Made by a program: the position numbers and the translations under genes. Below are positions 41,018 to 50,535 of a stretch of 64,000 nucleotides of DNA, piece after piece (position 1 is the stretch's first letter; each line of letters begins with the position of its first letter). Under the pieces are notes generated by a model that was given only the letters and a program-made list of their open reading frames with translations, was not told the DNA's origin and made no database searches. Source of the stretch: Methylovulum sp. (GTDB lineage Bacteria; Pseudomonadota; Gammaproteobacteria; Methylococcales; Methylomonadaceae); the NCBI GenBank assembly GCA_030653435.1, contig JAURZI010000023.1, positions 1 through 64,000 on the forward strand, given 5' to 3'.

Positions 41018-42586
41018 TTATTCTGCGCTTAAGGTCTTGCTGAAGACAGCATCACCATTGATGTCTTTTAAATCCACCGTCATCGCTTGACTTGCCTTAT
41101 CTATATTGACTTCCCCAAAGAATTGCAAGCCCGCATAAGGCGACAAGTTGGACTGACCGGCAGGGGGGGCTTTATAGAAAACGACTTGTGGGCCAAAAGT
41201 GCCGTCGGTCGTATTGGGTCCGAAAGATCCGGCATTTAACGGGCCTGAAACAAATTCCCAAAAACCATTGAAGTCCTTGGAACTGGCTTTAGACGGATCG
41301 TAATAATGGGCGGCGGCATAATGCACGTCAGCCGTCAGCCAGACGATGTTTTTGATGTTGTCTTTCTTGATGTTGCTTAAAAGACCGGCTATTTCAAGTT
41401 CACGGCCTGCTGCTACGCCATCATTGCCATTGGCGACGGCTTCCCAGCGTTGCGGCGGGTTATTGACAAAATCATCACTGATGTTGAGCCCGATAGGCAT
41501 ATCAGCCGCGATAACTTTCCATACCGCTTTGGAGCTTTTTAAACCATCCTGCAACCAAGCGACTTGCGCGTCGCCTAAAAACGCGGTTTCCGCGCTGGGG
41601 ATAGTTTGCAAGTTGGCGGTATTAGGTCCGCGGTAGCTACGCATATCGAGAACGAACACATCCAAGAGCGGGCCGTAAGAGATTTTCCGGTAAATGCGCT
41701 CGGCTTCTTCGGCGCCATGCGGGCGTTGCGCGCTGTATTCGTTGAACGCAGTGGCCGCCCTGGCAACCAGCAACGGCACATCTTTAACGGTGTAACGGGT
41801 ATCTGTACTCAGGTCTTTGGAGTCTGACCAGTTGTTGACGACTTCATGGTCATCCCATTGCCAGATTTGCGGGACTTCCGCATTAAAAGCCCGGACATGG
41901 GCATCCAGCAAATTGTATTTGTAGCGGCCGCGGAACTCAGCCTGCGTTTCGGCAACTTTGGAGACTTCAGGCGTAACGATGTTAGTCCAGATCAGGCCGT
42001 TTTCAACCGTTTTTGACTCTGGAATCACGCCATCGGCATAAATATTATCACCGCTGTGAATAAAAAATTGCGGCTCCACTTGGCGCATGGCTTCGTATAT
42101 TTTCATGCCACCGAAGGCTTCGTTGATACCGAAGCCTTGTCCGGCAGTATCGCCGCCCCAGACAAATCGGATATTGTCGCGGGCGCTAATGGTGTGAAAA
42201 TGACCGGTTACCGGCTTGCTTTTATTACGCGCATTGGTCAGGTCTTCAAACCAGACCCGGACATAGATATCCTTACCCAGCGGGAGATTAGCCAGTTCCT
42301 GCTTGGCAGTATGGTCAGAGATGCCCAACGCGTAAGGGCCGCGGATAATTTTTGAATCTGTAAACTGGTCGTTAAGCGCATACTCGACCATCATTCGTGC
42401 GTCTTTGTTAGAACGGCTCCATACCATCACGCTGCCGTGGTTGAGGTCGCCAAATTGTATGCCTTGCTCCATCAACGGCGGTCTGACTTTATTTGCAGCC
42501 ACCGATGCAGCGGAATTGACCAGCAGCGTACCTGCCAGCATTAATGGAAAAGCGAACAGCAGATTACCGAGTTTTTTATTTTTCAT
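41018..42586 (-). CDS. PhoD-family alkaline phosphatase/phosphodiesterase
   Basis: From the ATG at 42584-42586, with GAGAGAAG upstream, the protein has 522 residues. A Sec-type signal (LLFAFPLMLAGTLLVNSAAS) replaces the twin-arginine signal found in many PhoD proteins. PhoD metal-site motifs are clear: WGGDTAGQGFG, FIHSGDNIYADG, QWDDHEVVNNW, FVLDMRSYRG, IAADMPIGL and WLTADVHYAAAHYYDP. The enzyme should release phosphate from monoesters or diesters in the periplasm, using Ca/Fe as known for the family. Together with the phytase-like gene it hints at organic-phosphate use. No pho box was identified. Confidence 0.87.
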   Translation of the reverse strand: MKNKKLGNLLFAFPLMLAGTLLVNSAASVAANKVRPPLMEQGIQFGDLNHGSVMVWSRSNKDARMMVEYALNDQFTDSKIIRGPYALGISDHTAKQELANLPLGKDIYVRVWFEDLTNARNKSKPVTGHFHTISARDNIRFVWGGDTAGQGFGINEAFGGMKIYEAMRQVEPQFFIHSGDNIYADGVIPESKTVENGLIWTNIVTPEVSKVAETQAEFRGRYKYNLLDAHVRAFNAEVPQIWQWDDHEVVNNWSDSKDLSTDTRYTVKDVPLLVARAATAFNEYSAQRPHGAEEAERIYRKISYGPLLDVFVLDMRSYRGPNTANLQTIPSAETAFLGDAQVAWLQDGLKSSKAVWKVIAADMPIGLNISDDFVNNPPQRWEAVANGNDGVAAGRELEIAGLLSNIKKDNIKNIVWLTADVHYAAAHYYDPSKASSKDFNGFWEFVSGPLNAGSFGPNTTDGTFGPQVVFYKAPPAGQSNLSPYAGLQFFGEVNIDKASQAMTVDLKDINGDAVFSKTLSAE

Positions 42587-42657
42587 AGTTCTTCTCTCAA
42601 GTGTTTGGGAAGAGCATATGTAACGGTAATGTGTGACCACGTGATTAAAGTTAGATG

Positions 42658-43266
42658 TCAATTTAATGACTGTGCGGGTGCCAAGGCTTGTAAGGCTTGC
42701 GACAATTCCTGGCTAAAGTCGCTAAGCACCTGACTTAGGGCGCTTACCGCCTCGGGATAGGCTTCCCCAGAGATGCCCCTCGTAATCCCTGATTGCCCAT
42801 TAGTGACGATAGTATGGGATTTTTCGTCCATCACCGCCCATCTGGCCTCAAGATTTGCCGATTTGCCCGGCTGGGCATCGAACCGGACGACGTCGATAAT
42901 CAGGCGATAATTGACCGCGCCGTAAGCGCTCCACGGATAAGTCCTGAAAATATCGCCGGGTTGCAACCTGGACATATTTTGCGTTAACACCTCCGCCACA
43001 TTGTCTTTTATCGGTTCGGCCCATTGATGAAACTCGGCTATCTGCACACTGTTGCCTTCAGCCCGCGTGACGATTTGTTTGCGTTCCAGCAAGGCAGGCA
43101 TCGTGATCGGCCCGATGCCGATCTGGCGTTTTTTTGCCGTATCGATCTGTGTCGCCGCCGGGCTTAACGCTTCCAGTACATAAAAGTGGGTCGGGGGCGT
43201 TCCGGCACAGGCCGACACCAACACCACCCCTATGGTCACCGCAGCTTGGGTTATTTTGTTTAACAT
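42658..43266 (-). CDS. pqiC: PqiC-like outer-membrane lipoprotein of an MCE lipid-transport system
   Basis: The 202-residue protein has a lipoprotein signal (VTIGVVLVSAC, Cys 20) and the ABC-type transport auxiliary (PqiC/YmbA) domain: THFYVLEALSPAATQ, IGIGPITMPALLERKQIVTR, FHQWAEPIKDNVAEVLTQNM. PqiC forms an outer-membrane ring that docks the PqiB tube. Its start lies two bases past the pqiB stop, so it is in the same operon. Confidence 0.87.
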   Translation of the reverse strand: MLNKITQAAVTIGVVLVSACAGTPPTHFYVLEALSPAATQIDTAKKRQIGIGPITMPALLERKQIVTRAEGNSVQIAEFHQWAEPIKDNVAEVLTQNMSRLQPGDIFRTYPWSAYGAVNYRLIIDVVRFDAQPGKSANLEARWAVMDEKSHTIVTNGQSGITRGISGEAYPEAVSALSQVLSDFSQELSQALQALAPAQSLN

Positions 43267-43268
43267 GG

Positions 43269-44852
43269 CTAGTCTTCTTTTTTACCGCGTATCAGCGTAT
43301 CAGGGTGTTGTTGCAAATAATCGGTCAGTTGTTTGACAGAACTTGCCGTTTGGCTCAGCTCCTGCAACAACTTGTCCAGTTCGTAATGCGTCGTGGAACC
43401 GGGCTCCAGTGAATTTAACACCTGATGCGCAGAAGCCATGGTCTTGTCGGCACTGCCTAGCGTCGTATTGGCGGTTGCCAGCATGGTGTTGGCGGTTTTC
43501 GATGTGGATTGCAGCGTTAACAGGGTTTGGTTAATTTCGGCGCTCATCTCGTCCAGCGGCAGTTTGGCAATTTTATCCATGATGGTTTGTGCAGAATGGG
43601 TGAATTGGTCCAGCGAGCTTGCGGTGGTTGGAAATTCAGGATAAACACTGGTATTGATGTTCAGCGTAATTTTGCTTTTGGGATGAAAATCAAGGTCAAC
43701 CAGCAATTGTCCGGTAATCAGACTGCCGGTTTGCAATTGCGCGCGCAAGCCTTTTTTGATCAGCTGTTCCATCACGTCTTTATCACTGACACCGGGCAGA
43801 TTATTGACGATGCTGATACGTTGCGGCTCCAGCTCAACCATTACAGGAATGCGTATGTCCGCCGTTTTTTTGTCCAGCTCCAGACTGATACCTGTCACCT
43901 TGCCTATCGGAATGCCGCGTAACTGCACGGGAGCGCCTTCGGTAAGACCGCGCACCGAGCCATTAAAATACATGACATATTTTAATGTGTTGCTATAAAA
44001 AACCTGGGTCGATTGCTCGTATGTATCGTATAACGGAAACAAGCTGTTTTCAGCCATCACAGCTTCTGCCGCATCTTCAACCGAGGCGCGGAAAGCAATG
44101 CCGCCGCTCAGCAGGGAAATCAGCGGCCCGGTCCTGACCTTAAAACCATCGGCGCTGGCCGACAAATCGACACCGCTATCTATCCAGAACCGGGTGTTTT
44201 TTCTGACGAACTGGTCATACGGCTTGTTGATAAACACTTTCAGCTTGATGGCATCGGCGGTCGGCGACAACTCATGGCTAAGCACTTCGCCGACAATGAT
44301 GCCATGAAAATTAATCGGTGTACCGGGCTGCATGGAGCCCAGGTTATTGGTTTCCAATATGAACTGCTTGCCTTCAGCATTGTTTTTCAGCAACGGCGGT
44401 GACGTCAGCCCGGTAAAACGGGTTTGCCAGGAACCGCCGCCCGGCTTGATACCGATATAAGGGCCGGACAGCAAGGTGCCTAGCCCCGAAACGCCGCCCA
44501 AACCCACATGCGGGCGCACCACCCAAAAAAGGGTCTGCTGTTTCAAATAAGCTTCGGAACCGCTATTCATCTGCGCGCTTACGCGTATGCTTTTCAAATC
44601 CTCGCTGATGTTGATCGCGGTGACTTTGCCCACTTCCACATCCAGATATTTGATTTTGGTCTTATCGACTTCCAGGCCTTCGGCATTAGGAAAGCTGATC
44701 GTAACAACCGGGCCTTTTTCCGAAACGGCTTTATAGATCAACCAGCCGCTGACGATTAATGCAATTAACGGCAAAAACCATACCAGCGGCAAGCTTGATT
44801 TACTATTGATGCTGACATCTTCGGCATCATAAGGGTCGGTAAAATTATTCAT
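43269..44852 (-). CDS. pqiB: PqiB-like MCE protein, intermembrane lipid-transport tube
   Basis: The 527-residue protein has an N-terminal membrane anchor (LPLVWFLPLIALIVSGWLIY) and three MCE domains (starting near KGPVVTISFPNAEGLEVDK, LETNNLGSMQPGTPINFHGI, and YVMYFNGSVRGLTEGAPVQL), followed by a long helical region. This is the PqiB plan, where stacked MCE rings and a helical needle form a channel through the periplasm for lipids. Its ATG overlaps the stop of the second pqiA by four bases. Confidence 0.9.
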   Translation of the reverse strand: MNNFTDPYDAEDVSINSKSSLPLVWFLPLIALIVSGWLIYKAVSEKGPVVTISFPNAEGLEVDKTKIKYLDVEVGKVTAINISEDLKSIRVSAQMNSGSEAYLKQQTLFWVVRPHVGLGGVSGLGTLLSGPYIGIKPGGGSWQTRFTGLTSPPLLKNNAEGKQFILETNNLGSMQPGTPINFHGIIVGEVLSHELSPTADAIKLKVFINKPYDQFVRKNTRFWIDSGVDLSASADGFKVRTGPLISLLSGGIAFRASVEDAAEAVMAENSLFPLYDTYEQSTQVFYSNTLKYVMYFNGSVRGLTEGAPVQLRGIPIGKVTGISLELDKKTADIRIPVMVELEPQRISIVNNLPGVSDKDVMEQLIKKGLRAQLQTGSLITGQLLVDLDFHPKSKITLNINTSVYPEFPTTASSLDQFTHSAQTIMDKIAKLPLDEMSAEINQTLLTLQSTSKTANTMLATANTTLGSADKTMASAHQVLNSLEPGSTTHYELDKLLQELSQTASSVKQLTDYLQQHPDTLIRGKKED

Positions 44853-45481
44853 AAACGGCGTCGGTTATTGTTCAATTGGTTATCCCAGATCAGGCGTGGA
44901 TCAAAACTTTTAGCGGCGAACATCGTCAACACGACAACAGCGGCAAACGCTGTTGATGCGGGGCCTGCAATCACTTGGGAGATGCCGCCCAGATCGACTA
45001 CCGCAACTAAAATTGAAATCATGAAAATATCCAGCATCGACCAGCGTCCGACCAGGGCAATCAAGCGATATAGTCTAGTCCATAAATAGGCGTTGCTTTG
45101 CCAGCGGTAATGGATATTCAGCAATAACAGGCTAATTCCCAGTAATTTCAGCAACGGCACCAGTATGCTGGCGACCAGCACCAGGATCGCAATCGGCATC
45201 ATATCCTTGTCGATAAGCGCCATGATGCCGCCCAAAATGGTATGCCGCTCGGTGACGCCCAATTGCGTGATTGTCATAATCGGAAAAATATTGGCTGGGA
45301 TATACAGGGCATAACTGCTTAATAACAAGGCCGTTGTACGTTGAACACTATGCGGGATGCGGGCATGCAACAAGCCGCCGCAAACGGGGCAATGGCGATG
45401 CTGCCGGGTGTGCTTGCTTAAATGCCCGCAATCATGGCAACGCATAAGGCCTTGTGATAGCGCGGTGGCTTTATGCTTCAT
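44849..45481 (-). CDS. pqiA: PqiA-family inner-membrane protein, second copy
   Basis: The 210-residue protein has an N-terminal zinc-ribbon (RCHDCGHLSKHTRQHRHCPV and a second CPVCGG pair) and four membrane helices with the PqiA signature (YALYIPANIFPIMTITQLGV). PqiA works with PqiB and PqiC in envelope lipid homeostasis and was first found as paraquat-inducible. E. coli PqiA is one protein with two such halves; here the halves are separate genes. Its start overlaps the upstream pqiA by 11 bases. Confidence 0.88.
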   Translation of the reverse strand: MKHKATALSQGLMRCHDCGHLSKHTRQHRHCPVCGGLLHARIPHSVQRTTALLLSSYALYIPANIFPIMTITQLGVTERHTILGGIMALIDKDMMPIAILVLVASILVPLLKLLGISLLLLNIHYRWQSNAYLWTRLYRLIALVGRWSMLDIFMISILVAVVDLGGISQVIAGPASTAFAAVVVLTMFAAKSFDPRLIWDNQLNNNRRRL

Positions 45482-46091
45482 CGCGGCGCAATCGTGCTAT
45501 GCGTTGCCAGAACAAATAGGTGTCCAGACTGCTGGCCAGCATTGCCGTGATAACCAGCAACACCACAAAGGCATAAAGTCCTAGCCCCAACTTTAAATCG
45601 GCTGTTGACGCCAGCTTTACGCAGGCGACAATAATGCCCAACGTGTAAACTTCCAGCATGGCCCACTCATCCAGATGCTGTAACCAGCGCATCCAGCGAC
45701 CTAGATGCCGGTTTGGCTTGTTAAAATGCAAATGCGCGCTGATGAGTAATGACAAGATGATATTAATAAGCGGAAATAAGATGCTGGACATAAACACTAG
45801 CGCCGCCACTGCCCACATGCCTTCTGCAAACAGGCCAATGACCCCCGACCATAAGGTGCCATCATGGCTGTTGCCTAATAATTTTATGCCTATCAACGGC
45901 AATAACGTGGCCGGAAAAATAACAATAAGCCCGGCGATAGACAGCGCAAACGTGCGCTCTATGCTTTGTTTGCGGGGTCTGTACAGCAAATAGCCGCAAC
46001 GTGGGCACACGGCTTTTTCACCGCTTTCAGGCAAAATCTGCCTGAGCAATAAATCACATTCGGGGCAAGCGTCGAGTTTTATCTGTTCCAT
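45471..46091 (-). CDS. pqiA: PqiA-family inner-membrane protein, first copy
   Basis: The 206-residue protein has a zinc-ribbon pair (CPECDLLL and CPRCGYLLY) and four membrane helices. It has the conserved IVIFPATLLPLIGIKLLG segment, equivalent to the pattern in its downstream neighbour. It heads the pqiA-pqiA-pqiB-pqiC operon, in which all junctions overlap or nearly overlap. Split halves of PqiA are common outside enterobacteria. Confidence 0.88.
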   Translation of the reverse strand: MEQIKLDACPECDLLLRQILPESGEKAVCPRCGYLLYRPRKQSIERTFALSIAGLIVIFPATLLPLIGIKLLGNSHDGTLWSGVIGLFAEGMWAVAALVFMSSILFPLINIILSLLISAHLHFNKPNRHLGRWMRWLQHLDEWAMLEVYTLGIIVACVKLASTADLKLGLGLYAFVVLLVITAMLASSLDTYLFWQRIARLRRDEA

Positions 46092-46368
46092 GGTCCAATA
46101 CTGGGTTCTAACCGGCAGTCACCCGTGAGCGGCTTCAGCTGTTGTTTGAGCCGTCATTTTACAGAAATGAACTTATTGCGCCATAAAAACACGGGCATCG
46201 GTACATACCAGAGCAAGGGCACCATGATTGTTAGGCCTTTTGCAACGCAAATCGGTAGGCCATCATAATGACTGGAATATTCTGCAATTTAGATTGCCCC
46301 CCTCTACCATTCGCGGGAAGCCGACGACGACCGGCACTAACGGCCAAATAGCCAGATCATGGCGCGGA

Positions 46369-46746
46369 TTACTTTTTGTTGCCCAACAAAGCCTTAAGAT
46401 CCGCAAAGGGGTTATGCGTGGCAACAACTGCGCCTGATTTTACCGATACACTGCTAAAACGCGTTTCTTCGTAACGGGAGTGTTCATTGTCGTGGCAATA
46501 AAGGCACAGCAATTCCCAATTGCTGCCATCCGAAGGATTGTCATCGTGATCGTGGTTTTTGTGATGCACGGTCAACTCAGCCAGATTTTTGTGGGTAAAT
46601 TCACGCGCACAACGTCCACATACCCAAGGGTAGAGCTTGAGCGCCTGCCCTCGGTATGATTGCTCCCTCAATTCCTGGTTGCGGCGTGCCTCAGTAACAA
46701 TCTGGTTTAACTTATCTTTATCGGGTTGGGGCTTTTTTTGTGGCAT
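46369..46746 (-). CDS. yajD: YajD-like HNH nuclease
   Basis: The 125-residue basic protein has an HNH motif region: CGRCAREFTHKNLAELTVHH, then KNHDHDDNPSDGSNWELLCL and YCHDNEHSR. Two CxxC pairs bind structural zinc and the HH and N-H pair form the nuclease site. It matches the YajD family, whose biological role is unclear. The N-terminus is lysine-rich (PQKKPQPDKDKLNQ). It appears to be monocistronic; a divergent transporter gene lies to the right. Confidence 0.85.
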   Translation of the reverse strand: MPQKKPQPDKDKLNQIVTEARRNQELREQSYRGQALKLYPWVCGRCAREFTHKNLAELTVHHKNHDHDDNPSDGSNWELLCLYCHDNEHSRYEETRFSSVSVKSGAVVATHNPFADLKALLGNKK

Positions 46747-47021
46747 AAAACACCTAGCGGGATGTTATTGGAGAAGATTATCTGACAAGAATAGCCGATT
46801 TTAGCAGTAATATCCCGCCCAACACTATCCAGCTCTATAATGCGCCATGAATAACGGTTTTATCTGCCGTGTTTTGGCATTAAGCGGCATTGCTTATTAC
46901 CTATTATCTGTCAGCATAATGCCGATGTTAAACATCAAGCAAAGAGGTCTAGTTTATGGTTTGCAGCGTACTTGTATGAAGAAATGTAATCGCATCGAAA
47001 ATTCCCAACCATTTTAGCTTG

Positions 47022-47915
47022 ATGCACATCTATCTGGCGTATATCAGCATCATCTTGCTGTGGGCCACCACCCCGCTGGCTATCAAGTGGAGTGGTGAAG
47101 AGAACGGTTTTTTGTTTGGCGTTACGCTACGCATGGCAATAGGCACACTGTGCCTGTTATTGATACTGGGCTTCATGCGCCAAGGCTTAGTGTGGCATCG
47201 TAAAGCGCTTACGACCTACCTGGCGGTGGCCGTGCAAATCTACGGCGCTATGCTGGCGGTTTATTGGGCGGCGCAATTCATCCCTTCCGGCTGGATTTCG
47301 GTTATTTCTGGATTGTCGCCATTGATGACCGCTATGTTGGCTGCAATTTGGCTAAAAGAACGTAGCCTTACCCCTGGTAAATTACTATCCTACGGTTTCG
47401 GTATGGGTGGCTTGATGGTGATGTTTGGTACCGCACTACAATTCGGGCACAATGCCGCCCTAGGTATCGTCGGTGTGCTGGTGTCAACGTTATTGCAGGC
47501 CAGCAGTTCGGTTTGGGTAAAACGCATCAACGGCAAAGTGCCTGCCTTGGCGCAGGTGACGGGCGGACTGCTGCTTTCCTTGCCCGCTTATCTGCTGACC
47601 TGGGGAAGTATCGACGGCCATTGGCCTGCGGTTGTGCCGCCTAACAGTCTGGCCGCCATCATCTATCTGGGCGTTATCGCCACTCCGGTGGGTTTTACAC
47701 TCTATTACTACTTGCTTCTCCATCAACCGGCGACACGGGTCGCCCTAGTCACCTTGGCTTCACCTGTACTTGCTTTGCTGTTAGGCCATGCCATTAACAA
47801 CGAACCGTTAACATTCAAAATAATAAGCGGCACCTTATTGATTCTTGCCGCGTTGATCGCCCATCAGTTTTTTGACCGACTAATCGCCTCTAAAGCTCAT
47901 AAGCATCCGCGCTAG
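47022..47915 (+). CDS. DMT-superfamily (EamA) transporter
   Basis: The 297-residue protein has about ten membrane segments in two EamA repeats, starting MHIYLAYISIILLWATTPLA and GIVGVLVSTLLQASSSVWVK. The W-A-T-T-P-L-A motif in the first helix and YWAAQFIPSGWISVISGLSP are typical of RhaT/EamA exporters of metabolites or amino acids. I chose the ATG at 47022 over a TTG just before it. It is an isolated plus-strand gene, so no substrate is suggested. Confidence 0.85.
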   Translation: MHIYLAYISIILLWATTPLAIKWSGEENGFLFGVTLRMAIGTLCLLLILGFMRQGLVWHRKALTTYLAVAVQIYGAMLAVYWAAQFIPSGWISVISGLSPLMTAMLAAIWLKERSLTPGKLLSYGFGMGGLMVMFGTALQFGHNAALGIVGVLVSTLLQASSSVWVKRINGKVPALAQVTGGLLLSLPAYLLTWGSIDGHWPAVVPPNSLAAIIYLGVIATPVGFTLYYYLLLHQPATRVALVTLASPVLALLLGHAINNEPLTFKIISGTLLILAALIAHQFFDRLIASKAHKHPR

Positions 47916-48157
47916 CCGGTTTCTTGCAAAGCGGCAAATCCATCAGAAGCATAACAATTCTGCTGTCTGGATTTCGAGGGCCACTTATAGCTGATGGTTT
48001 AACCCTGTTTCCAGGACTCATGGTGTTCAGTTTTCAGCATGATTCGCTGGCTGATCAAAGCTATCAAGGTAAGTTATGAACTACCGCATTGAGTCTGCTA
48101 GGGTATTCCTTGCGTTTATTTATTGCCACATCAATCTACCCAACATAAGCTGGCCGG

Positions 48158-48739
48158 TCATTGGATTTGCCGCAATGTTTCGGCAATGTCTTGCCCCAGT
48201 TTGCCCAGGCATTGGCTTTGCGCCTTGACCATCAGGCCGTAATCGGTGGTTGAGGCCGGAATCTGATAAGCCGCACGTTTATCAATGATCGTTTGGTCTT
48301 TGTGCCTGATAAACCACTGTGCGGTCAAGCGGCTTTGCCCGTTGGCATCGACATGAAATTCCAGTATATCAATGCCTATCTGGTAGTCGATGACCTGCCG
48401 CAGAGGCCAGGGATAACGCACAATCCGGTTCGTGCCCAGTTGGCCGGGCAACGCTTTGAACAAGGCCAGGGAGATATTTTGATCCAGTCCTTCAGCCCAA
48501 CGGTGATGTTCGGCCAGTTTAAACTGGTTTTCGGTGACGCCGATCATCATTTGCGGACGCTTAAGATATTCGGGGATATGTATCGGACCCAAACCGATTA
48601 GGCCATCTGGAATACGGCCTGGAAGCTGTGTGCTGAGGCCCGCATCCGCAGTGAGCCGATAAAACTGGACGGGCTTGGCCTCGTGGTGCATGCAAGCGCT
48701 TAAAAACAGCGACAATGCCAACAGCAGACATTTCATCAT
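48158..48739 (-). CDS. PqiC/YmbA-like auxiliary lipoprotein of the second MCE system
   Basis: The 193-residue protein has a lipoprotein signal ending LFLSAC (Cys 16) and the ABC-transport auxiliary domain: PVQFYRLTADAGLSTQ, LIGLGPIHIPEYLKRPQMMI, AEHHRWAEGLDQNISLALFK. It is a paralogue of the lipoprotein at 42658-43266. It ends an operon of permease, ATPase, MCE protein and lipoprotein, and its start follows the MCE gene stop by three bases. It likely forms the outer-membrane end of that transporter. Confidence 0.85.
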   Translation of the reverse strand: MMKCLLLALSLFLSACMHHEAKPVQFYRLTADAGLSTQLPGRIPDGLIGLGPIHIPEYLKRPQMMIGVTENQFKLAEHHRWAEGLDQNISLALFKALPGQLGTNRIVRYPWPLRQVIDYQIGIDILEFHVDANGQSRLTAQWFIRHKDQTIIDKRAAYQIPASTTDYGLMVKAQSQCLGKLGQDIAETLRQIQ

Positions 48740-48742
48740 CTT

Positions 48743-49741
48743 TTATTCCTTTCCATACACTATCGAATCAGGGTGGCGTTGGAGATAATCAGTCAATTCT
48801 CGGGTGGATTGTGCCGCTTCACGCAAGGCTTCCAGGGATTGCCATAAAGGCGCATCGGGTGCGGCCAGGGTTTCGATGGAACCTAACGAATTTTTGGATT
48901 CCTGCAAGACGCTGTTCGCAGCATCCAGGGTTTTTTCGGTGGCAACCAACACGGGCTTAATGTCACGGGAAAATTGCCGCACCAGCGTTTGGGTGTCCGT
49001 CACCGTGGCGTTCATATTGCCCAGCATGGGCGCGAGGTTACGGTTCATCGTGGTCATGAGTTTTTCGGTTTCAGCCAATGTTTTCGTCAGGGCGACACGG
49101 TTGTTCTTGAGCTCATCCGAAGTGGCAATGTCACGCACGGCTTTTAACGTCGCGCCAAGGTCTTTGATCATGTCTTCCAATGGTAGCTGTTTGATTTTGT
49201 TTAAAATATCATCAGCCGTGCTTCTGATTTGATCTTCCGTGGTCGGCACAGCCGGCAATTCCACCAAGTCTTTGTAGTGCAGACCGGTCAATTTAAGCGG
49301 GTCGTCATGATGAAAATTGAATTCCACATACAACAACCCCGTGAGTAAACTTTGAGTTTGCAACTGGGCTTTCAACCCTGCATCGATCAAGCGCTTGGCG
49401 TTTTGCTGCTGTTCTTTCAACGTGGTAGCTGCTTGAAAGGGCTGTCCGTCGGCATCCAAAACCATTTCTGAGTTGAGTTCAATCACTACCGGTTTAATGA
49501 TGCGCGCGGCATTTTGAACAAGCTCCAGCGATATTTCTTTAACCGTTCCGACCTGCACGCCTTGCAAGGTGACTGGCGCGCCGATATTAAGGCCGTTTAA
49601 CGCGGAGTCGAAATAAATAACATACTCGGTTTTTTTCTTGAGCATCTGCCCGCCGCCAAAAATCATGACTGCTGCAATCAGCAAGATTAATGCGCCAACC
49701 ATAAACAGTCCGATGGTATAAGGATTAACAGGTTTGCTCAT
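48743..49741 (-). CDS. MlaD-family MCE protein, substrate-binding part of an ABC lipid transporter
   Basis: The 332-residue protein has an N-terminal anchor (YTIGLFMVGALILLIAAVMI), one MCE domain (YVIYFDSALNGLNIGAPVTL to about residue 150) and a long helical tail of about 180 residues. The tail is longer than in E. coli MlaD and may extend the hydrophobic tube towards the outer membrane. The gene follows the ATPase gene by three bases. Direction of lipid movement is not predictable. Confidence 0.87.
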   Translation of the reverse strand: MSKPVNPYTIGLFMVGALILLIAAVMIFGGGQMLKKKTEYVIYFDSALNGLNIGAPVTLQGVQVGTVKEISLELVQNAARIIKPVVIELNSEMVLDADGQPFQAATTLKEQQQNAKRLIDAGLKAQLQTQSLLTGLLYVEFNFHHDDPLKLTGLHYKDLVELPAVPTTEDQIRSTADDILNKIKQLPLEDMIKDLGATLKAVRDIATSDELKNNRVALTKTLAETEKLMTTMNRNLAPMLGNMNATVTDTQTLVRQFSRDIKPVLVATEKTLDAANSVLQESKNSLGSIETLAAPDAPLWQSLEALREAAQSTRELTDYLQRHPDSIVYGKE

Positions 49742-49744
49742 AAG

Positions 49745-50533
49745 TCACGCCGCTCCTGGATGGAGGTTGTCTGTTTGCCGATTATCAGTTTCGCCTCGGG
49801 TCAAAAAGCGGATGATTTTCGGGTCGTTGGATTCGGTTAATAATTGTTTGGGCGAGCCTGTAGCGATCATGGTTTTGGTTTCGGTGTCAAGGAACACTCC
49901 GTTGCTGCCGATAGCGAAAATACTGGCCAATTCATGCGTGACCATGACGATGGTTGCGCCTAGATGATCGCGCAGGCTACGGATCAAATCATCCATCAAC
50001 TTGGCACTGACCGGGTCCAGTCCCGCCGACGGCTCATCAAAAAATAAAATTTCAGGATCGAGAGCCATAGCCCGCGCTAGCCCTGCCCGTTTTTGCATGC
50101 CTCCGCTAAGCTCAGCCGGATAAAAATCTGCAAATCCTGACAAGCCCACCAAAGCCAACTTGTAATCTACCAGTAGACGGATGCGCTGGGCGCTCAATCG
50201 CGTATGTTCGGTCAGCGGCAGGGCGATATTCTCGAACAGGGTCATGGAGCTTAATAACGCCCCGCTTTGGAACAGCACCCCGGTACGCTGCAAAATCCGT
50301 TGCCTGGCCTGCTGACCAGCTTGCCACAAGCTTTCTTCGCCATAGAACACATCACCTTTGGCCGGTTGCATTAAGCCGATAAGATGCATCAATAACGTGC
50401 TTTTGCCGCAGCCGCTGCTGCCCATGATGACAAAAATATCGCCTTGATTGATCGTGAAATTCAGGTCATGCTGAATAATAAAATCAGGATATGCCAGGGT
50501 CATGTCTTTAATCGTCAGGCAAGGCGAGGCCAT
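49745..50533 (-). CDS. MlaF-like ABC-transporter ATPase
   Basis: From the ATG at 50531-50533, with AGGA eight bases upstream, the protein has 262 residues. It has Walker A (GSSGCGKSTL), a Q-loop region, the ABC signature LSGGMQKRAG, Walker B (ILFFDEPSAGLD) and the H-loop (MVTHELAS). The LSGGM-Q-K-R-A and AGLDPVSA stretches are typical of MCE-associated ATPases (MlaF/Mkl). It powers the lipid transporter with the MlaE-type permease immediately upstream; a TTG start two codons earlier would overlap the permease stop. Confidence 0.92.
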   Translation of the reverse strand: MASPCLTIKDMTLAYPDFIIQHDLNFTINQGDIFVIMGSSGCGKSTLLMHLIGLMQPAKGDVFYGEESLWQAGQQARQRILQRTGVLFQSGALLSSMTLFENIALPLTEHTRLSAQRIRLLVDYKLALVGLSGFADFYPAELSGGMQKRAGLARAMALDPEILFFDEPSAGLDPVSAKLMDDLIRSLRDHLGATIVMVTHELASIFAIGSNGVFLDTETKTMIATGSPKQLLTESNDPKIIRFLTRGETDNRQTDNLHPGAA

Positions 50534-50535
50534 CG